Assembly: GCF_014489115.1 (NCBI RefSeq)
Contig: NZ_JACTAH010000002.1
Location: 434,001-498,000 of the forward strand
Direction of reading: 5' to 3'
Length of the DNA stretch: 64,000 nucleotides
From: Thauera sedimentorum
Lineage (GTDB): Bacteria > Pseudomonadota > Gammaproteobacteria > Burkholderiales > Rhodocyclaceae
The notes below the pieces were generated by a model that was given only the letters and a program-made list of their open reading frames with translations, made no database searches and was not told where the DNA came from. Positions 34,459 through 43,909 of the stretch are shown here, piece by piece. Numbering within the stretch: the first letter of the stretch is position 1; every line of letters starts with the position of its first letter. The translations under genes and the position numbers were made by a program.

Positions 34459-37400
34459 CTCGCCGCGCGTCTTCCAGGTAGGCCATCATCGGCCCGAACA
34501 CCTCGCTGGCCAGGTCGAAGAACTCCCCGTCCAACGGCTCCGCCAGCCCGCGCAGCGCGAGGCGATAGGCGGGGTCGCTGGCTTCGCCGAACGCCGCCTT
34601 CTGCCCGCCGCTCCATTTGCGCTGCGCCGCGCCGACGTTCTGCCCGCCCTCCACGTAGGCCCAGGCCGACTTGGGGTAGAAGTGCAGCGGACGCGTCAGC
34701 CCGACGCAGTAGTGGGCGACCAGCTCCGCCAGGCGTGCACGCGCATCTGCCGCCGGCACGGTGAGCAGGACGAAGTCGCCGTCGCGCGACACCCCGCGGG
34801 TGACGCATTCCACCCCGTCCGGCGGGTCGGCGCACAGCGCGAGATGGGCGAGCCAGGCGGCGAGGTAATCGGCGGCGCGGGTGTCGTCGTAGCGAGCACG
34901 CACCTGGCCGCCAGGGCGCAAATCGGTGAAGGCGGCGCTCAATTCCCAGGCTTCCCCGTCCAGCGTCAGCGCGAGGCGCAGTTCGTGCGCCGGCAGGCGT
35001 TCGCCCGCGCTGGCCGCGCGCAGGCGGCCGGCGTAGGCCTGCATGGCGGCCAGTTCGCCGCGCAGCGCGTCCTCGCCCAGCGCGCCGGCCGGGTACTCGG
35101 CGCCGGCACGGGCGAGCGCCAGCAGGGCGTCGTCGTCGGCCGTGTCCGCTTCCAGAAGCACAGGCACCAGACGGGCAGCCAGCGCCTGGCGGGCCGGCCA
35201 GTCGGGCAGGAAGGGCTCGACGTCGGCGAGTTCCTCCTCACCCTCGGGCAGGTCCAGGCCGAGGCGCTCGCGCAGCAGGTAACGGCAGGGATTGCGATAG
35301 AAGCGGGTGAGCTGGAGCAGCGACACATTGCGCCAGGCGGCATCCGGCGCGGGCAACGGCGCGGCAAAGAAGGGCGCGGCGGGGTCGCTGTCCGCGGCGT
35401 TGTCGTCCCCGGCATCGTCGGCCTCGTCCCCGCTGGCGGCGGGCGGGGCGATCTCTGCCGGCGCGGCGGCCGCGCCCAGGCGGGCGGCGAGCGCGGCGGC
35501 GTATTCCTCGTGGTAGCTGGCCAGGCGCGGGTCGCGCCCGGCGTCCGGCAGGAAGTAGTCGGCCGAGAAGGCCTGCAGCGGATGCGCCACGGTGAGCCGG
35601 CGGCGCGCGGCGGCGAGCGCGTCGGGGTTGGCCGGGTCGCTCGCGCAGGCTTCGGCGAGCAGGTCGAGCAGTTCATCGACCAGCACCGAGGGCGGCAGCT
35701 CGGCGCCGTCGCGCACGCTGCGCCCGGTGTAGGACAGGTGCAGCACCTCGCGCGCGGCGAGCAGCAGGTCGAGGAAGAGGTTGCGGTCGTCCACCCGGCG
35801 CTGGCGGTCGCCCTTGGCCGGAAAGGCGGCCATCAGGTCGAACTCCGCCGCACGGTCGCTGCCCGGGAAGGCGTCGCGGTCGAGGCCGACGATGGCCACC
35901 ACCTTGTAAGGCAGACCGCGCAGCGTGGCCATCGCCGAGAAGGTGACCGCGCCGCCCGGCACGCCACCGCGCGCCGGGTCGTCCAGCCGAGCGGCCAGCG
36001 CCGGGCGCACCACGTCCAGCGGCAGGGCCTCGGCCAGCCCGGCGGCGCCGATGTCGGCGGCCAACGCGGCAATGGCGGCGCGCACTTCGCGCAGCTCGTC
36101 GGCCCAGCGGGCGTCGTCGGCCACCAGGCGGTCGAGCGCGTCGTTGAGGCTGCGCTGCCAGCCGGCTGCGTCCTGCGGTCGCAGCAACTGGTCGCGCAGC
36201 GTGCGCAGGGTCTCCGCATAGCGCCAGAAACGCCCGAGCGCCAGGCCGTCGCCGCCTTCCGGCCGGCCGGCACCCACCCGCCCCGCGAAAGGCGCGGCGC
36301 TGGCCGCCTCGCCGGCGGCCCAGGCGAGGAAAAGGCGGTGCAGGCCCTCTTCCAGCGTGTGGGCGGTGGCGTGCTCCGCATCCGCAGCACGCAGGCCCCA
36401 GCGGATGCCGGCCTCGCGCATCCACTCATGCACGGTCTCCAGCGCATCCACGTCGAGGTCGAAGCGCGCGGCCACCGCGGGCTGCTGCAGCAGGTCGAAC
36501 ACCCGGCTGGCCGGGAAGCGCCCGGCCACCAGCGCGAGCAGCGCGTCGAGCGCCTGGGCGACGGCGTTCTCGCGGGTGCCGCCCAGGCCGGTAATGCGCC
36601 ACGGCATGCGGCGCGCGGCCGGCGCGGTGCCGAACACCGCCTCGATCAACGGCGCGGCGGATTCGAGGTCCGGGGTGAGGACGAGGACGTCCTCCGGGCG
36701 CAGCGCGGGGTCGGCGGCGAACAGGCCGAGCAGGCGGTCGTGCAGCACTTCGAGCTCGCGGGTGCGCGAGTGGCACACGTGCACCTCGACGCTGCGGTCG
36801 TCATCCGCCAGCGCCACGCCGCCCGCTTCGAGTTCGTTCAGGTCGAGGATGGCGTTATGGATCTGGGCGAGCAGGTGGCCGCCGGGATGGTCGACGAAGA
36901 CCGCTTCTTCCTCGACCTCGTACTCGCCCTCGAACAGCAGGTCGATATGCGCCTGGGTCTGCCGCCCCCAGGCGGCCAGCAGGCGGTTGCCGGTGTCGAG
37001 GAACATGTCCTGCTGGCGGGCGGCGAGCCAGGACAGACGGCGCGCGTCGACCACGTCGAACCAGTATTCGCGGCAGGGGTTCAGGGTGTAGAGCTGCACG
37101 TCCACCACGCGTGCGAGTTCGCGCAGCATGTCGAGGTAGAGCGGCGGCAACGCCGGCAGGCCGACCACGTGCACGGTGCGCGGCAGGCCGAGCCCGGCCA
37201 GTTCGCCCTCGTCCATCGCCGTGACCGCGCGCAGGAAGGCCGCCGCCGGGTGCTCGCGGCGCTGCGGCATGGCGGCCTGGATGCGGCGCCACAGCTCGGC
37301 CTGCCAGGCTTCGTCGGCGCGCTGGGCCTCATCGGCCTCGCGCCCGCCGAGCGCGCTGCGCCCTTCGGCCCAGGCCGCCAGCCAGCGCGGGCGGTAGGTG

Positions 37401-37810
37401 AGGTAGTGGTCGAACACCCGCGCGATGCGTTCGGCGAGCTCGAAACGCATGCGTGCATCGGCCGCGGCCAGGTAGCCGGCCAGGCGCGGGTGTGCCGCCA
37501 CCCAGCCGCCCTCGCCCAGCAGACCGAAGATGCGCCAGGCGAGCAGCGCCGGAGCGTAGGGCGAGCGCGCCTCGACCGTGGGCACCACGCGGCCGATCTG
37601 CTGCCACAACCACTGCGCGAGGAAGTCGAACTGCAGGTCGGCGGCAACGCCCTCGCGCTCCGCCACCGCCAGTTCGATGCGCCGCCGGATGGCGCTGTTG
37701 GGCACCACCAGCTCGCGCCGCCCGAAGGGGCCGGGGCGCTCCTCGGCGAGGCGGGCGAGCAGCAACTCGAGCAGGGTTTCGAAACGGTTGGAGAAGGCGA
37801 CGGCGAACAT
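34454..37810 (-). CDS. recC: Exodeoxyribonuclease V gamma subunit RecC
   Basis: An 1118-residue RecC (E. coli about 1122). The N-terminus SNRFETLLELLLARL and LVVPNSAIRRRIELAVAE is typical. Later RecC blocks include HVCHSRTRELEVLHDRLLGL and ALRPEDVLVLTPDLESAAPL. RecC recognises Chi within RecBCD. The terminal TAG lies in a REP element. recB and recD are not adjacent; downstream of recC is the nif region. Confidence 0.93.
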   Translation of the reverse strand: MFAVAFSNRFETLLELLLARLAEERPGPFGRRELVVPNSAIRRRIELAVAEREGVAADLQFDFLAQWLWQQIGRVVPTVEARSPYAPALLAWRIFGLLGEGGWVAAHPRLAGYLAAADARMRFELAERIARVFDHYLTYRPRWLAAWAEGRSALGGREADEAQRADEAWQAELWRRIQAAMPQRREHPAAAFLRAVTAMDEGELAGLGLPRTVHVVGLPALPPLYLDMLRELARVVDVQLYTLNPCREYWFDVVDARRLSWLAARQQDMFLDTGNRLLAAWGRQTQAHIDLLFEGEYEVEEEAVFVDHPGGHLLAQIHNAILDLNELEAGGVALADDDRSVEVHVCHSRTRELEVLHDRLLGLFAADPALRPEDVLVLTPDLESAAPLIEAVFGTAPAARRMPWRITGLGGTRENAVAQALDALLALVAGRFPASRVFDLLQQPAVAARFDLDVDALETVHEWMREAGIRWGLRAADAEHATAHTLEEGLHRLFLAWAAGEAASAAPFAGRVGAGRPEGGDGLALGRFWRYAETLRTLRDQLLRPQDAAGWQRSLNDALDRLVADDARWADELREVRAAIAALAADIGAAGLAEALPLDVVRPALAARLDDPARGGVPGGAVTFSAMATLRGLPYKVVAIVGLDRDAFPGSDRAAEFDLMAAFPAKGDRQRRVDDRNLFLDLLLAAREVLHLSYTGRSVRDGAELPPSVLVDELLDLLAEACASDPANPDALAAARRRLTVAHPLQAFSADYFLPDAGRDPRLASYHEEYAAALAARLGAAAAPAEIAPPAASGDEADDAGDDNAADSDPAAPFFAAPLPAPDAAWRNVSLLQLTRFYRNPCRYLLRERLGLDLPEGEEELADVEPFLPDWPARQALAARLVPVLLEADTADDDALLALARAGAEYPAGALGEDALRGELAAMQAYAGRLRAASAGERLPAHELRLALTLDGEAWELSAAFTDLRPGGQVRARYDDTRAADYLAAWLAHLALCADPPDGVECVTRGVSRDGDFVLLTVPAADARARLAELVAHYCVGLTRPLHFYPKSAWAYVEGGQNVGAAQRKWSGGQKAAFGEASDPAYRLALRGLAEPLDGEFFDLASEVFGPMMAYLEDARRV

Positions 37811-37917
37811 GCCGGGATGATCCCCGAAGCCCGCGCCGCTGTGAAGCGCGCTGCGCTTGTGCCGCGCGGACGGATCACGTTAAATGCCGCGGTGCTAGCG
37901 CGGCGCCACGCATCACC

Positions 37918-37991
37918 CGTAGAAGCGGCCTTGGCCGCGATAGGCGCAGAGCCTCGCCATATGCCGCATCGCGGCCAAGGCCGCTCCTACG
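37918..37991. repeat. REP/BIME-like inverted repeat, copy 3
   Basis: The left arm has one change (CGTAGAAGCGG) and the right arm is complete. It sits between divergent recC and the DUF4870 gene. Confidence 0.9.
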
Positions 37992-38037
37992 GGCGGCGCG
38001 CCGGCCGACAACGAACATCCGGAACAGGAGAACACGC

Positions 38038-38385
38038 ATGACCGAGATCACCATCGTCGACGAACGCGAGAAGGCCAACAAGACCGTCGCCACCATCATC
38101 TACGCGCTGTACGCCGCCTCGCTGGTGATCGGCATCACCGGGCTGGTGGCCATCGTGATGAACTACGTCAAGCGCGGCGAGGTGGCCGGCAGCTGGCTGG
38201 AGAGCCACTTCCGCTGGCAGATCCGCACCTTCTGGTTCAGCCTGCTGTGGGCGGTGATCGGCATGGTCACCGCCTTCCTGGTGGTGGGCTGGGCGATCCT
38301 GCTGGCCGACCTGGTGTGGTTCATCTACCGCATCGTCAAGGGCTGGCTGCGCCTGAACGACAACAAGCCGATGTACGCCGACTGA
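38038..38385 (+). CDS. DUF4870-like membrane protein
   Basis: A 115-residue protein with three predicted helices (TIIYALYAASLVIGITGLVA, SLLWAVIGMVTAFLVVGWAI, LLADLVWFIYRIVKGW). HFRWQIRTFWFSLLW is the conserved family core. Function is unknown. GGAG lies 11 nt upstream of the ATG, and a small membrane protein gene follows. Confidence 0.8.
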   Translation: MTEITIVDEREKANKTVATIIYALYAASLVIGITGLVAIVMNYVKRGEVAGSWLESHFRWQIRTFWFSLLWAVIGMVTAFLVVGWAILLADLVWFIYRIVKGWLRLNDNKPMYAD

Positions 38386-38395
38386 GGCAAGGGGC

Positions 38396-38617
38396 ATGGT
38401 GCCACTGCTGCTGGTGCTCGGCCTGGTGCTCGTCGGCGCCGGCGGCGCGCTGCGCTTCCGCCTCAACCGGCGGGTCGCGGACGAGGTCGGCCGCGAGCGC
38501 GAGCGCATCCGTGCGTCCATTGCCGCCGACGCGGCGCTGCGCAGGGTCGAGCGCACGGCCTGGCTGCTGCACGGCCTGGGGCTGGCACTGATCCTGGTGG
38601 GCTTGTTTATCGAATAG
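38396..38617 (+). CDS. Small membrane hypothetical protein
   Basis: A 73-residue protein. Two hydrophobic segments (residues 2-20 and 56-72) flank a charged helix (RRVADEVGRERERIRASIAA). It starts 10 bp after the DUF4870 gene and probably shares its transcript. It is not recognised. Confidence 0.6.
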   Translation: MVPLLLVLGLVLVGAGGALRFRLNRRVADEVGRERERIRASIAADAALRRVERTAWLLHGLGLALILVGLFIE

Positions 38618-38628
38618 TGACCGCAGCG

Positions 38629-38703
38629 CGTGGGGGCGGCTCTGGCCGCGATGCGGCCTGCGAGGAAACGATCACCGCATCGCGGCCAAGGCCGCTCCTA
38701 CAG
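38629..38703. repeat. REP/BIME-like inverted repeat, copy 4
   Basis: The left arm is diverged (CGTGGGGGCGGCTCTGGCCG); the right arm is complete and includes the yidD stop codon. Confidence 0.88.
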
Positions 38704-38967
38704 GGGCGGCTTGTGCTCGTGCCCGCAGCCGCAGGTCTCGCCGGCGCGCGGCGGCACCGGGTCGAAGCCGCCCGGGTTCCACGGGTGGCAGCGCAGGATG
38801 CGGCGCAGGGCGAGCCAGGAACCCTTGAGCACGCCGTGGGTGTCGAGCGCTTCGATGGCGTAGTGCGAACAGGTCGGATAGAAGCGGCAGCGCGGCCCGA
38901 GCAGCGGACTGATGAAGAGCTGGTAGCCGCGGATCAGCCCGCGCAGCAGGCTGCGCACCGGGTTCAT
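38698..38967 (-). CDS. yidD: Membrane protein insertion efficiency factor YidD
   Basis: An 89-residue Yid[21 protein letters not shown] followed by [15 protein letters not shown] and [12 protein letters not shown]. It assists YidC-linked insertion. It is not at the rpmH-rnpA-yidC locus here but downstream of a COG0523 GTPase; its ATG overlaps the GTPase stop by one base. Its TAG stop lies in the REP. Confidence 0.92.
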   Translation of the reverse strand: MNPVRSLLRGLIRGYQLFISPLLGPRCRFYPTCSHYAIEALDTHGVLKGSWLALRRILRCHPWNPGGFDPVPPRAGETCGCGHEHKPPL

Positions 38968-40118
38968 CAGGCGGCCTCGGCGGACGGGGCCTGGCCGGCG
39001 AGGCTGGCGAGGATGACCTCGACCTCGCTCCTGGGCAGGTCGCGCACGATGAACACCAGCCGGCTGCGCCGGTCGCTCAGCGGCCCGGTCTGCGGCCAGG
39101 CCGGCAGGCTGGTGGGCGGATAGGCGACGTGCTGCACGCATTGCACCACGCGCGGGAGCGGGTCGCCTTCCACGTTGAGCACGCCTTTCACGCGCAGGAT
39201 GCGCTCGCCGTAGACCTGCAGGATGAGCCCGAGCGCGTCAGAGAAGCCGTACCACTGCAGCGCTTCGTCGAAGCGGATGACGTAGCTCGACACGCCTTCG
39301 TCGTGGCGCGCAGGCGCGGCCGCCGGGCGGGCCGGCGGCGCGCCCTTGCGCCAGGCCATCGGCGCGCTGCGGGCGGCGCGTTCGGCCTCCAGCCGGCGGG
39401 CACGTTCCTCGCCCAACCAGGCAGCCACGTCCGGCAGCTTGCCGGCCGCGCTGTAGAGTCCGCAGCCGAACAGCGCATCGACGCCGCCTTCGGCCGGCAC
39501 GCCCTGGCGTACCTCGATCTGCGGTGCCCCGGGGTTGAGTTCGGCCAACCGCGCGGCCAGCGTCGCGCGGGCGTCGTCATCGGCCAGGTCGCATTTGGTG
39601 AGCAGCAGACGGTCGGCCATCGCCACCTGGCGCACCGCCTCGCGCTGGGCGCCGAGCTGGTCGAGCGCGTGGGTGGTGTCCACCGCGGTGACCACGCCGT
39701 CGCAGCGGTAGCGCTCGGCGATGAAAGGCTCTTCCATCAGGGTATGGATCACCGGGGCCGGGTCGGCCAGGCCGGTGGTTTCGATCAGCACGCGGCCGAC
39801 CGGGGGAATCTCGCGGCGCAGCGCGCGCATGAAGAGATTCTTGAGCGCGCGCACCAGGTCGCCCTGCACGCTGCAGCAGATGCAGCCGGAGTCGAGCAGC
39901 ACCAGGGTGTCGTCGACCTTTTCGACCAGCAGGTGGTCGACGCCGACTTCGCCGAACTCGTTGATCAGCACCGCAGCGCTGTCCAGACCCGGCTGCGCGA
40001 GCAGCCAGTTCAGCAGGGTGGTCTTGCCGGCCCCGAGGAAGCCGGTCAGGACGGTGACCGGGATGCGCCGGTCCGCAGCGGACGCCGGCGCGCTCCCGGC
40101 CGGTACATCAGCCGCCAT
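38967..40118 (-). CDS. COG0523 (CobW/ZNG1-like) GTPase, putative metallochaperone
   Basis: A 383-residue G3E GTPase. Walker A is [13 protein letters not shown]; the metal-binding CxCC is in [24 protein letters not shown] and [10 protein letters not shown] are switch and base-recognition motifs. A CobW C-terminal domain ends with an [12 protein letters not shown] block. Zinc supply is a common role. The gene directly follows dksA, overlapping it by 11 bp; a dksA-COG0523 pairing fits a zinc-homeostasis link but is not proof. Confidence 0.88.
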   Translation of the reverse strand: MAADVPAGSAPASAADRRIPVTVLTGFLGAGKTTLLNWLLAQPGLDSAAVLINEFGEVGVDHLLVEKVDDTLVLLDSGCICCSVQGDLVRALKNLFMRALRREIPPVGRVLIETTGLADPAPVIHTLMEEPFIAERYRCDGVVTAVDTTHALDQLGAQREAVRQVAMADRLLLTKCDLADDDARATLAARLAELNPGAPQIEVRQGVPAEGGVDALFGCGLYSAAGKLPDVAAWLGEERARRLEAERAARSAPMAWRKGAPPARPAAAPARHDEGVSSYVIRFDEALQWYGFSDALGLILQVYGERILRVKGVLNVEGDPLPRVVQCVQHVAYPPTSLPAWPQTGPLSDRRSRLVFIVRDLPRSEVEVILASLAGQAPSAEAA

Positions 40119-40533
40119 GCATCTTCTTCAGCTTCTCGCGCCGCTCCTGGGCTTCCAGGCTGAGCGTGGCGGTGGGACGGGCGAGCAGACGGCCGATGCC
40201 GATCGGTTCGCCGGTTTCCTCGCACCAGCCGTAGTCGCCGGTGTCGATGCGGGCGATCGCTTCCTCGATCTTCTTCAGCAGCTTGCGCTCGCGGTCGCGC
40301 ACGCGCAGCTCCAGGGTGTGTTCCTCTTCCACGCTGGCGCGATCGGAGGGGTCGGGCGTGGCTTCGCTTTCCTGCAGGTGGGTGGTGGTCTCGTGCGCGT
40401 TCTCCAGCAACTGGCGCATTTCCTCCTCCAGCCGGTGGCGGAAGAAGGCCAGCTGCTCCGGCGACATGTAGTCGTCGGGCGAGGCCGCAAGCAGTTCCTG
40501 CTCGGTCGGCAGGTTGTTGACGATGGCGTTCAT
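40108..40533 (-). CDS. dksA: RNA polymerase-binding transcription factor DksA
   Basis: A 141-residue DksA. A coiled-coil hairpin (about 25-100; MSPEQLAFFRHRLEEEMRQL) leads to a C-terminal globular region GDYGWCEETGEPIGIGRLLA. Only one of the four zinc-finger cysteines is present, as in several betaproteobacterial DksA proteins. It modulates rRNA and amino-acid promoters with ppGpp. The ATG at 40533 follows GGGAGCAAGG. Confidence 0.93.
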   Translation of the reverse strand: MNAIVNNLPTEQELLAASPDDYMSPEQLAFFRHRLEEEMRQLLENAHETTTHLQESEATPDPSDRASVEEEHTLELRVRDRERKLLKKIEEAIARIDTGDYGWCEETGEPIGIGRLLARPTATLSLEAQERREKLKKMHGG

Positions 40534-40671
40534 CCTTGCTCCCTTCGTGATCCGATGAGTCGTTATACCGCGCTTTGCAGTCGTCGCGCCGGTTGGCTCG
40601 TGCCTGCGATCCCGTCCGGCATTGTAGCGGAGCCACGGCAAGCGGGGCACTTCGCCTCGGGAAGCTGCGGA

Positions 40672-41847
40672 TCAGGCCGCCTGGGCGTGCTCCAGTGCTT
40701 CGGCGAACAGCGCGCCGAGGACCGCAACCCCCTGCTCGATGCGCGCCGCAGGCACGGTAACGAAGGCCAGGCGCAGCGTGTTGGCGGCCGCCTCGCCGGC
40801 ATGGAAGGCGGCACCGGGGACGAAGGCCACGTTGCGCTCGATTGCACGCGGCAGGAGCTCGCCGGCATCGACGCCCGCGGGCAGGGTCAGCCACACGAAC
40901 ATGCCGCCGCGCGGCCGGTTCCAGCGCACGCCGGCCGGCATGTGGCGGGCCAGCGCGTCGAGCATGGCCTCGCACTGCGCGGCATAGAGCGCGCGCACCG
41001 ATTCGATGTGCTGGTCGAGCAGGCCGTCGCGCACGGTCTCGAAGGCGAGCAGCTGCACCAGGCTGGGGGTGTGCAGGTCGGCGGCCTGCTTGGCCTGCGC
41101 GAGCTTGCGCGCCAGTTCCGGCGGGGCGATCAGGTAACCCAGGCGCAGGCCGGGGGCGAGCACCTTGGAGAAGCTGCCCAGGTAGGCCACGCCATCCGGG
41201 TTCATCGACAGCAGCGAGGGCAGGCGTTCGCCGTCGTAGGCGAGTTCGCCGTAGGGGTCGTCCTCGACCAGCAGCACGCCCAGTTCGCGCGCGCGCTCGA
41301 CCAGTGCCACACGGCGCGCCACCGGCATGCGCCGCCCGGTGGGGTTCTGGAAGTTGGGCTGGGCGTAGAGGAAGCGCGCGTCCTGCGCCAGCCCGGCGTC
41401 CAGCGCCTCGGGCAGCGGGCCGTCGTCGTCCGAGCGCAGCGCGCGGAAGACCGGCTCGTAGAGCGAGAAGGCCTGCAGCGCGCCCAGGTAGGTGGGGGTC
41501 TCCACCAGCACCGCACTGCCCGGATCGATCAGCACCTTGCCCAGCAGGTCCAACGCCTGCTGCGAGCCGGTGGTGACGATCACCCGTTCGGCGGCCACCC
41601 CGTGGCGTTCGGCGATCCATTCGCGCAGCGGCCCGTAGCCTTCGGTGGGGCCGTACTGCAGCGCGGTCTGCGCCTGGCGGGCGAACACCCGCACGCTGGC
41701 GCGCGCGATCGCATCGACCGGAAAGCTCGCCGGCGACGGCAGCCCGCCGGCGAAGGAGATGACCTCGGGCCGCTCGGTCACCTTGAGGATCTCGCGGATC
41801 GCGGAACTGGTCAGCGCTCGGGCGCGGCGGGAAAAATGGATGTTCAT
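40672..41847 (-). CDS. PLP-dependent aminotransferase (2-aminoadipate/LysN-type, class I)
   Basis: A 391-residue fold-type I aminotransferase: EVISFAGGLPSPASFPVDAI at the N-terminus, ALQYGPTEGYGPLREWIAER, TTGSQQALDLLGKVL, and the PLP Lys in LGSFSKVLAPGLRLGYL. It has no GntR DNA-binding domain, so it is an enzyme, not a MocR regulator. The closest described activities are 2-aminoadipate, aromatic or branched-chain transamination; the substrate is not fixed by sequence. Confidence 0.85.
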   Translation of the reverse strand: MNIHFSRRARALTSSAIREILKVTERPEVISFAGGLPSPASFPVDAIARASVRVFARQAQTALQYGPTEGYGPLREWIAERHGVAAERVIVTTGSQQALDLLGKVLIDPGSAVLVETPTYLGALQAFSLYEPVFRALRSDDDGPLPEALDAGLAQDARFLYAQPNFQNPTGRRMPVARRVALVERARELGVLLVEDDPYGELAYDGERLPSLLSMNPDGVAYLGSFSKVLAPGLRLGYLIAPPELARKLAQAKQAADLHTPSLVQLLAFETVRDGLLDQHIESVRALYAAQCEAMLDALARHMPAGVRWNRPRGGMFVWLTLPAGVDAGELLPRAIERNVAFVPGAAFHAGEAAANTLRLAFVTVPAARIEQGVAVLGALFAEALEHAQAA

Positions 41848-42001
41848 GGCGGACAGTACTGAGCGTCGAAGAAAGCCGGAAAGGCCTCCAGCCTAGGACA
41901 AACGAGTTCATGCGTACCGGTACAGTTGCACGCACAATCCTGAAAAGTGGCCCGGTGGGTTTGGCTGCCAGCAACGGACACGTAGCGCTTAGAATGCACT
42001 C

Positions 42002-43201
42002 ATGAAGCTTCCGTTCCGCTCCGCCCTGATCGCCGCGACCTTCGCCGCCGCCCTGCCCGCCGCTGCCGACGACGCCGGCTTCGCCCGCTGCTTGGCCGAA
42101 CTGCGCGAGCAGGCGCCCGCCAAGGGCGTCGCCAGCGCCACCTTCGACACCCACACCCGCGAACTGGCCCCCGACATGGCGGTGGTCGGCTTCCTCGACG
42201 CCCAGCCCGAGTTCACCACCGCCATCTGGGACTACCTGGCCGCGCTGGTGGACGACGAGCGCGTCGCCGACGGGCGCGCCATGCTGGCGCAGTGGGCGGA
42301 AACGCTGGCTGCCGTCGAGGCGCGCTACGCGGTGGAGCCCGCGGTGGTGGTGGCGGTATGGGGCGTGGAGAGCAACTACGGGCGCAACTTCGGCAAGCGT
42401 CCGCTGGTGCAGTCGCTCGCCACCCTGTCCTGCTTCGGCCGCCGCCAGAGCTTCTTCCGCGGCGAGTTCTTCACCACGCTGCAGATCCTCCAGGAAGGCC
42501 ACGTCGACGCCGACAAGCTCACCGGCTCCTGGGCCGGGGCCTTTGGCCACACCCAGTTCATGCCGTCCACCTTCATGCGCCTGGCCGAGGACTTCGACGG
42601 CAACGGGCGCCGCGACCTGGTGGGCAGCGTGCCCGACGCGCTCGCCTCCACCGCCAACTTCCTGGCCCGCGCCGGCTGGCAGCACGGCCGCCCGTGGGGC
42701 ATCGAAGTGCGCCTGCCGCAGGGTTTCGACGCCGCCCAGGCGGGACGCCGCGCGCGGCGTTCGCTGGACGCCTGGCGCGCCGCCGGGCTCACCCGCGCCG
42801 ACGGCGGCGCACTGCCGGGCGGCGGCGACACCGCCGGGCTGATCCTGCCGGCCGGCACCGCCGGCCCGGCCTTCCTCACCCTGCGCAACTTCGACGCCCT
42901 GTTCAGCTACAACGCCGCCGAAAGCTACGCGCTGGCCATCGCCCACCTGGCCGACCGCCTGCGCGGCGGCGACGCCGGCTTCCACACCCGCTGGCCGACC
43001 GACGACCCCGGCCTGTCGCGTGCCGAACGCCGCGAACTGCAGCGCCTGCTGCTCGCGCGCGGCTACGACATCGGCGAGGTCGACGGCCTGCTCGGCACCA
43101 ACACCCGCCGCGCCATCGCCGACCTGCAACGCCAACTCGGCTGGGAGGCGGACGGCCGGGCCGGCCGCCGCCTGCTCGAACACCTGCGCCGCCCGGGCTG
43201 A
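42002..43201 (+). CDS. MltB-family lytic murein transglycosylase with a peptidoglycan-binding domain
   Basis: A 399-residue periplasmic protein. A signal peptide (about 1-22, ending AAADD) lacks a lipobox Cys. The SLT domain has the catalytic Glu in VWGVESNYGRNFG, with GAFGHTQFMPSTF and NGRRDLVGSVPDAL. The C-terminal 60 residues are a PG_binding_1 domain (LLLARGYDIGEVDGLLGTNT). It cleaves glycan strands forming 1,6-anhydromuropeptides. A TAGAAT at 41990-41995 is a candidate -10 box, very close to the start. Confidence 0.9.
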   Translation: MKLPFRSALIAATFAAALPAAADDAGFARCLAELREQAPAKGVASATFDTHTRELAPDMAVVGFLDAQPEFTTAIWDYLAALVDDERVADGRAMLAQWAETLAAVEARYAVEPAVVVAVWGVESNYGRNFGKRPLVQSLATLSCFGRRQSFFRGEFFTTLQILQEGHVDADKLTGSWAGAFGHTQFMPSTFMRLAEDFDGNGRRDLVGSVPDALASTANFLARAGWQHGRPWGIEVRLPQGFDAAQAGRRARRSLDAWRAAGLTRADGGALPGGGDTAGLILPAGTAGPAFLTLRNFDALFSYNAAESYALAIAHLADRLRGGDAGFHTRWPTDDPGLSRAERRELQRLLLARGYDIGEVDGLLGTNTRRAIADLQRQLGWEADGRAGRRLLEHLRRPG

Positions 43202-43237
43202 ACCCGGGCGCCTTCAACGACTACCGGCTGCTTCCCC

Positions 43238-43909
43238 ATGACTCTCGACATCGATCTCGTTTCCGACTTCGTCTGCCCCTGGTGCTTCCTCGGCAAGGTG
43301 CGCCTCGACCAGGCGCTTGCCGAGCTGCGCACCGAACGCCCCGGGCTGGACGTGCGGGTGAACTGGCTGCCCTTCTTCCTCAACCCCGACACCCCGCCGG
43401 CGGGCGAGCCCTATCGCGCCTTCCTGGAAGCCAAGTTCGGCGGCCCGCGCGGCGCCGACGCGGTACAGCAGCAGATGGCGGAAGCCGCCGCGGACGACGG
43501 CCTGGTGTTCGCCTTCGAGCGCATCGCGGTGCGCCCCAACACCCTCAAGGCCCACCGCCTGTGCTACCGCGCGCAGCGCCTGGGCAACACGCCGGCGCGC
43601 ATCAAGGCGCTGACCGACGCGCTGTTCGCCGCCCACTTCCAGCAGGGCCTGGACATCGGCAACAGCGAGGTGCTGGCCGACCTGGCGGTGGCCGCAGGTG
43701 GCGAACGGCGCGACGAGGTGCTGGAATACCTCAACAGCAACGAGGACGCCGCGGCGGTCAAGCGCATGGCCGCCGGCATCCAGCAGCAGGGCGTGAGCGG
43801 CGTGCCCTTCTTCATCCTCAACCGCAAGCTGGGGGTCTCCGGCGCCCAGTCGGCCGCGGTGCTGGGCGCGGCCATCCTGCAGTCGCTCGGCGAAGGAGGC
43901 CAGGCATGA
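43238..43909 (+). CDS. DsbA-family (FrnE-like) oxidoreductase
   Basis: A 223-residue cytoplasmic thioredoxin-fold protein. The active site is DFVCPWCFLGKVR (CPWC), followed by an inserted helical domain and GVSGVPFFILNRKLGVSGAQ with the cis-Pro. FrnE-type proteins are thiol or 2-hydroxychromene-isomerase-like oxidoreductases. It shares ATGA with the next SDR gene. Confidence 0.87.
   Translation: MTLDIDLVSDFVCPWCFLGKVRLDQALAELRTERPGLDVRVNWLPFFLNPDTPPAGEPYRAFLEAKFGGPRGADAVQQQMAEAAADDGLVFAFERIAVRPNTLKAHRLCYRAQRLGNTPARIKALTDALFAAHFQQGLDIGNSEVLADLAVAAGGERRDEVLEYLNSNEDAAAVKRMAAGIQQQGVSGVPFFILNRKLGVSGAQSAAVLGAAILQSLGEGGQA

Noticed and set aside
34355..38041. A 1228-codon plus-strand frame opposite recC
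   Set aside because: recC has family motifs over its full length; the opposite frame has none.
40046..43183. A 1045-codon minus-strand frame over dksA, the aminotransferase and the transglycosylase
   Set aside because: Real genes with catalytic motifs occupy this DNA in other frames.
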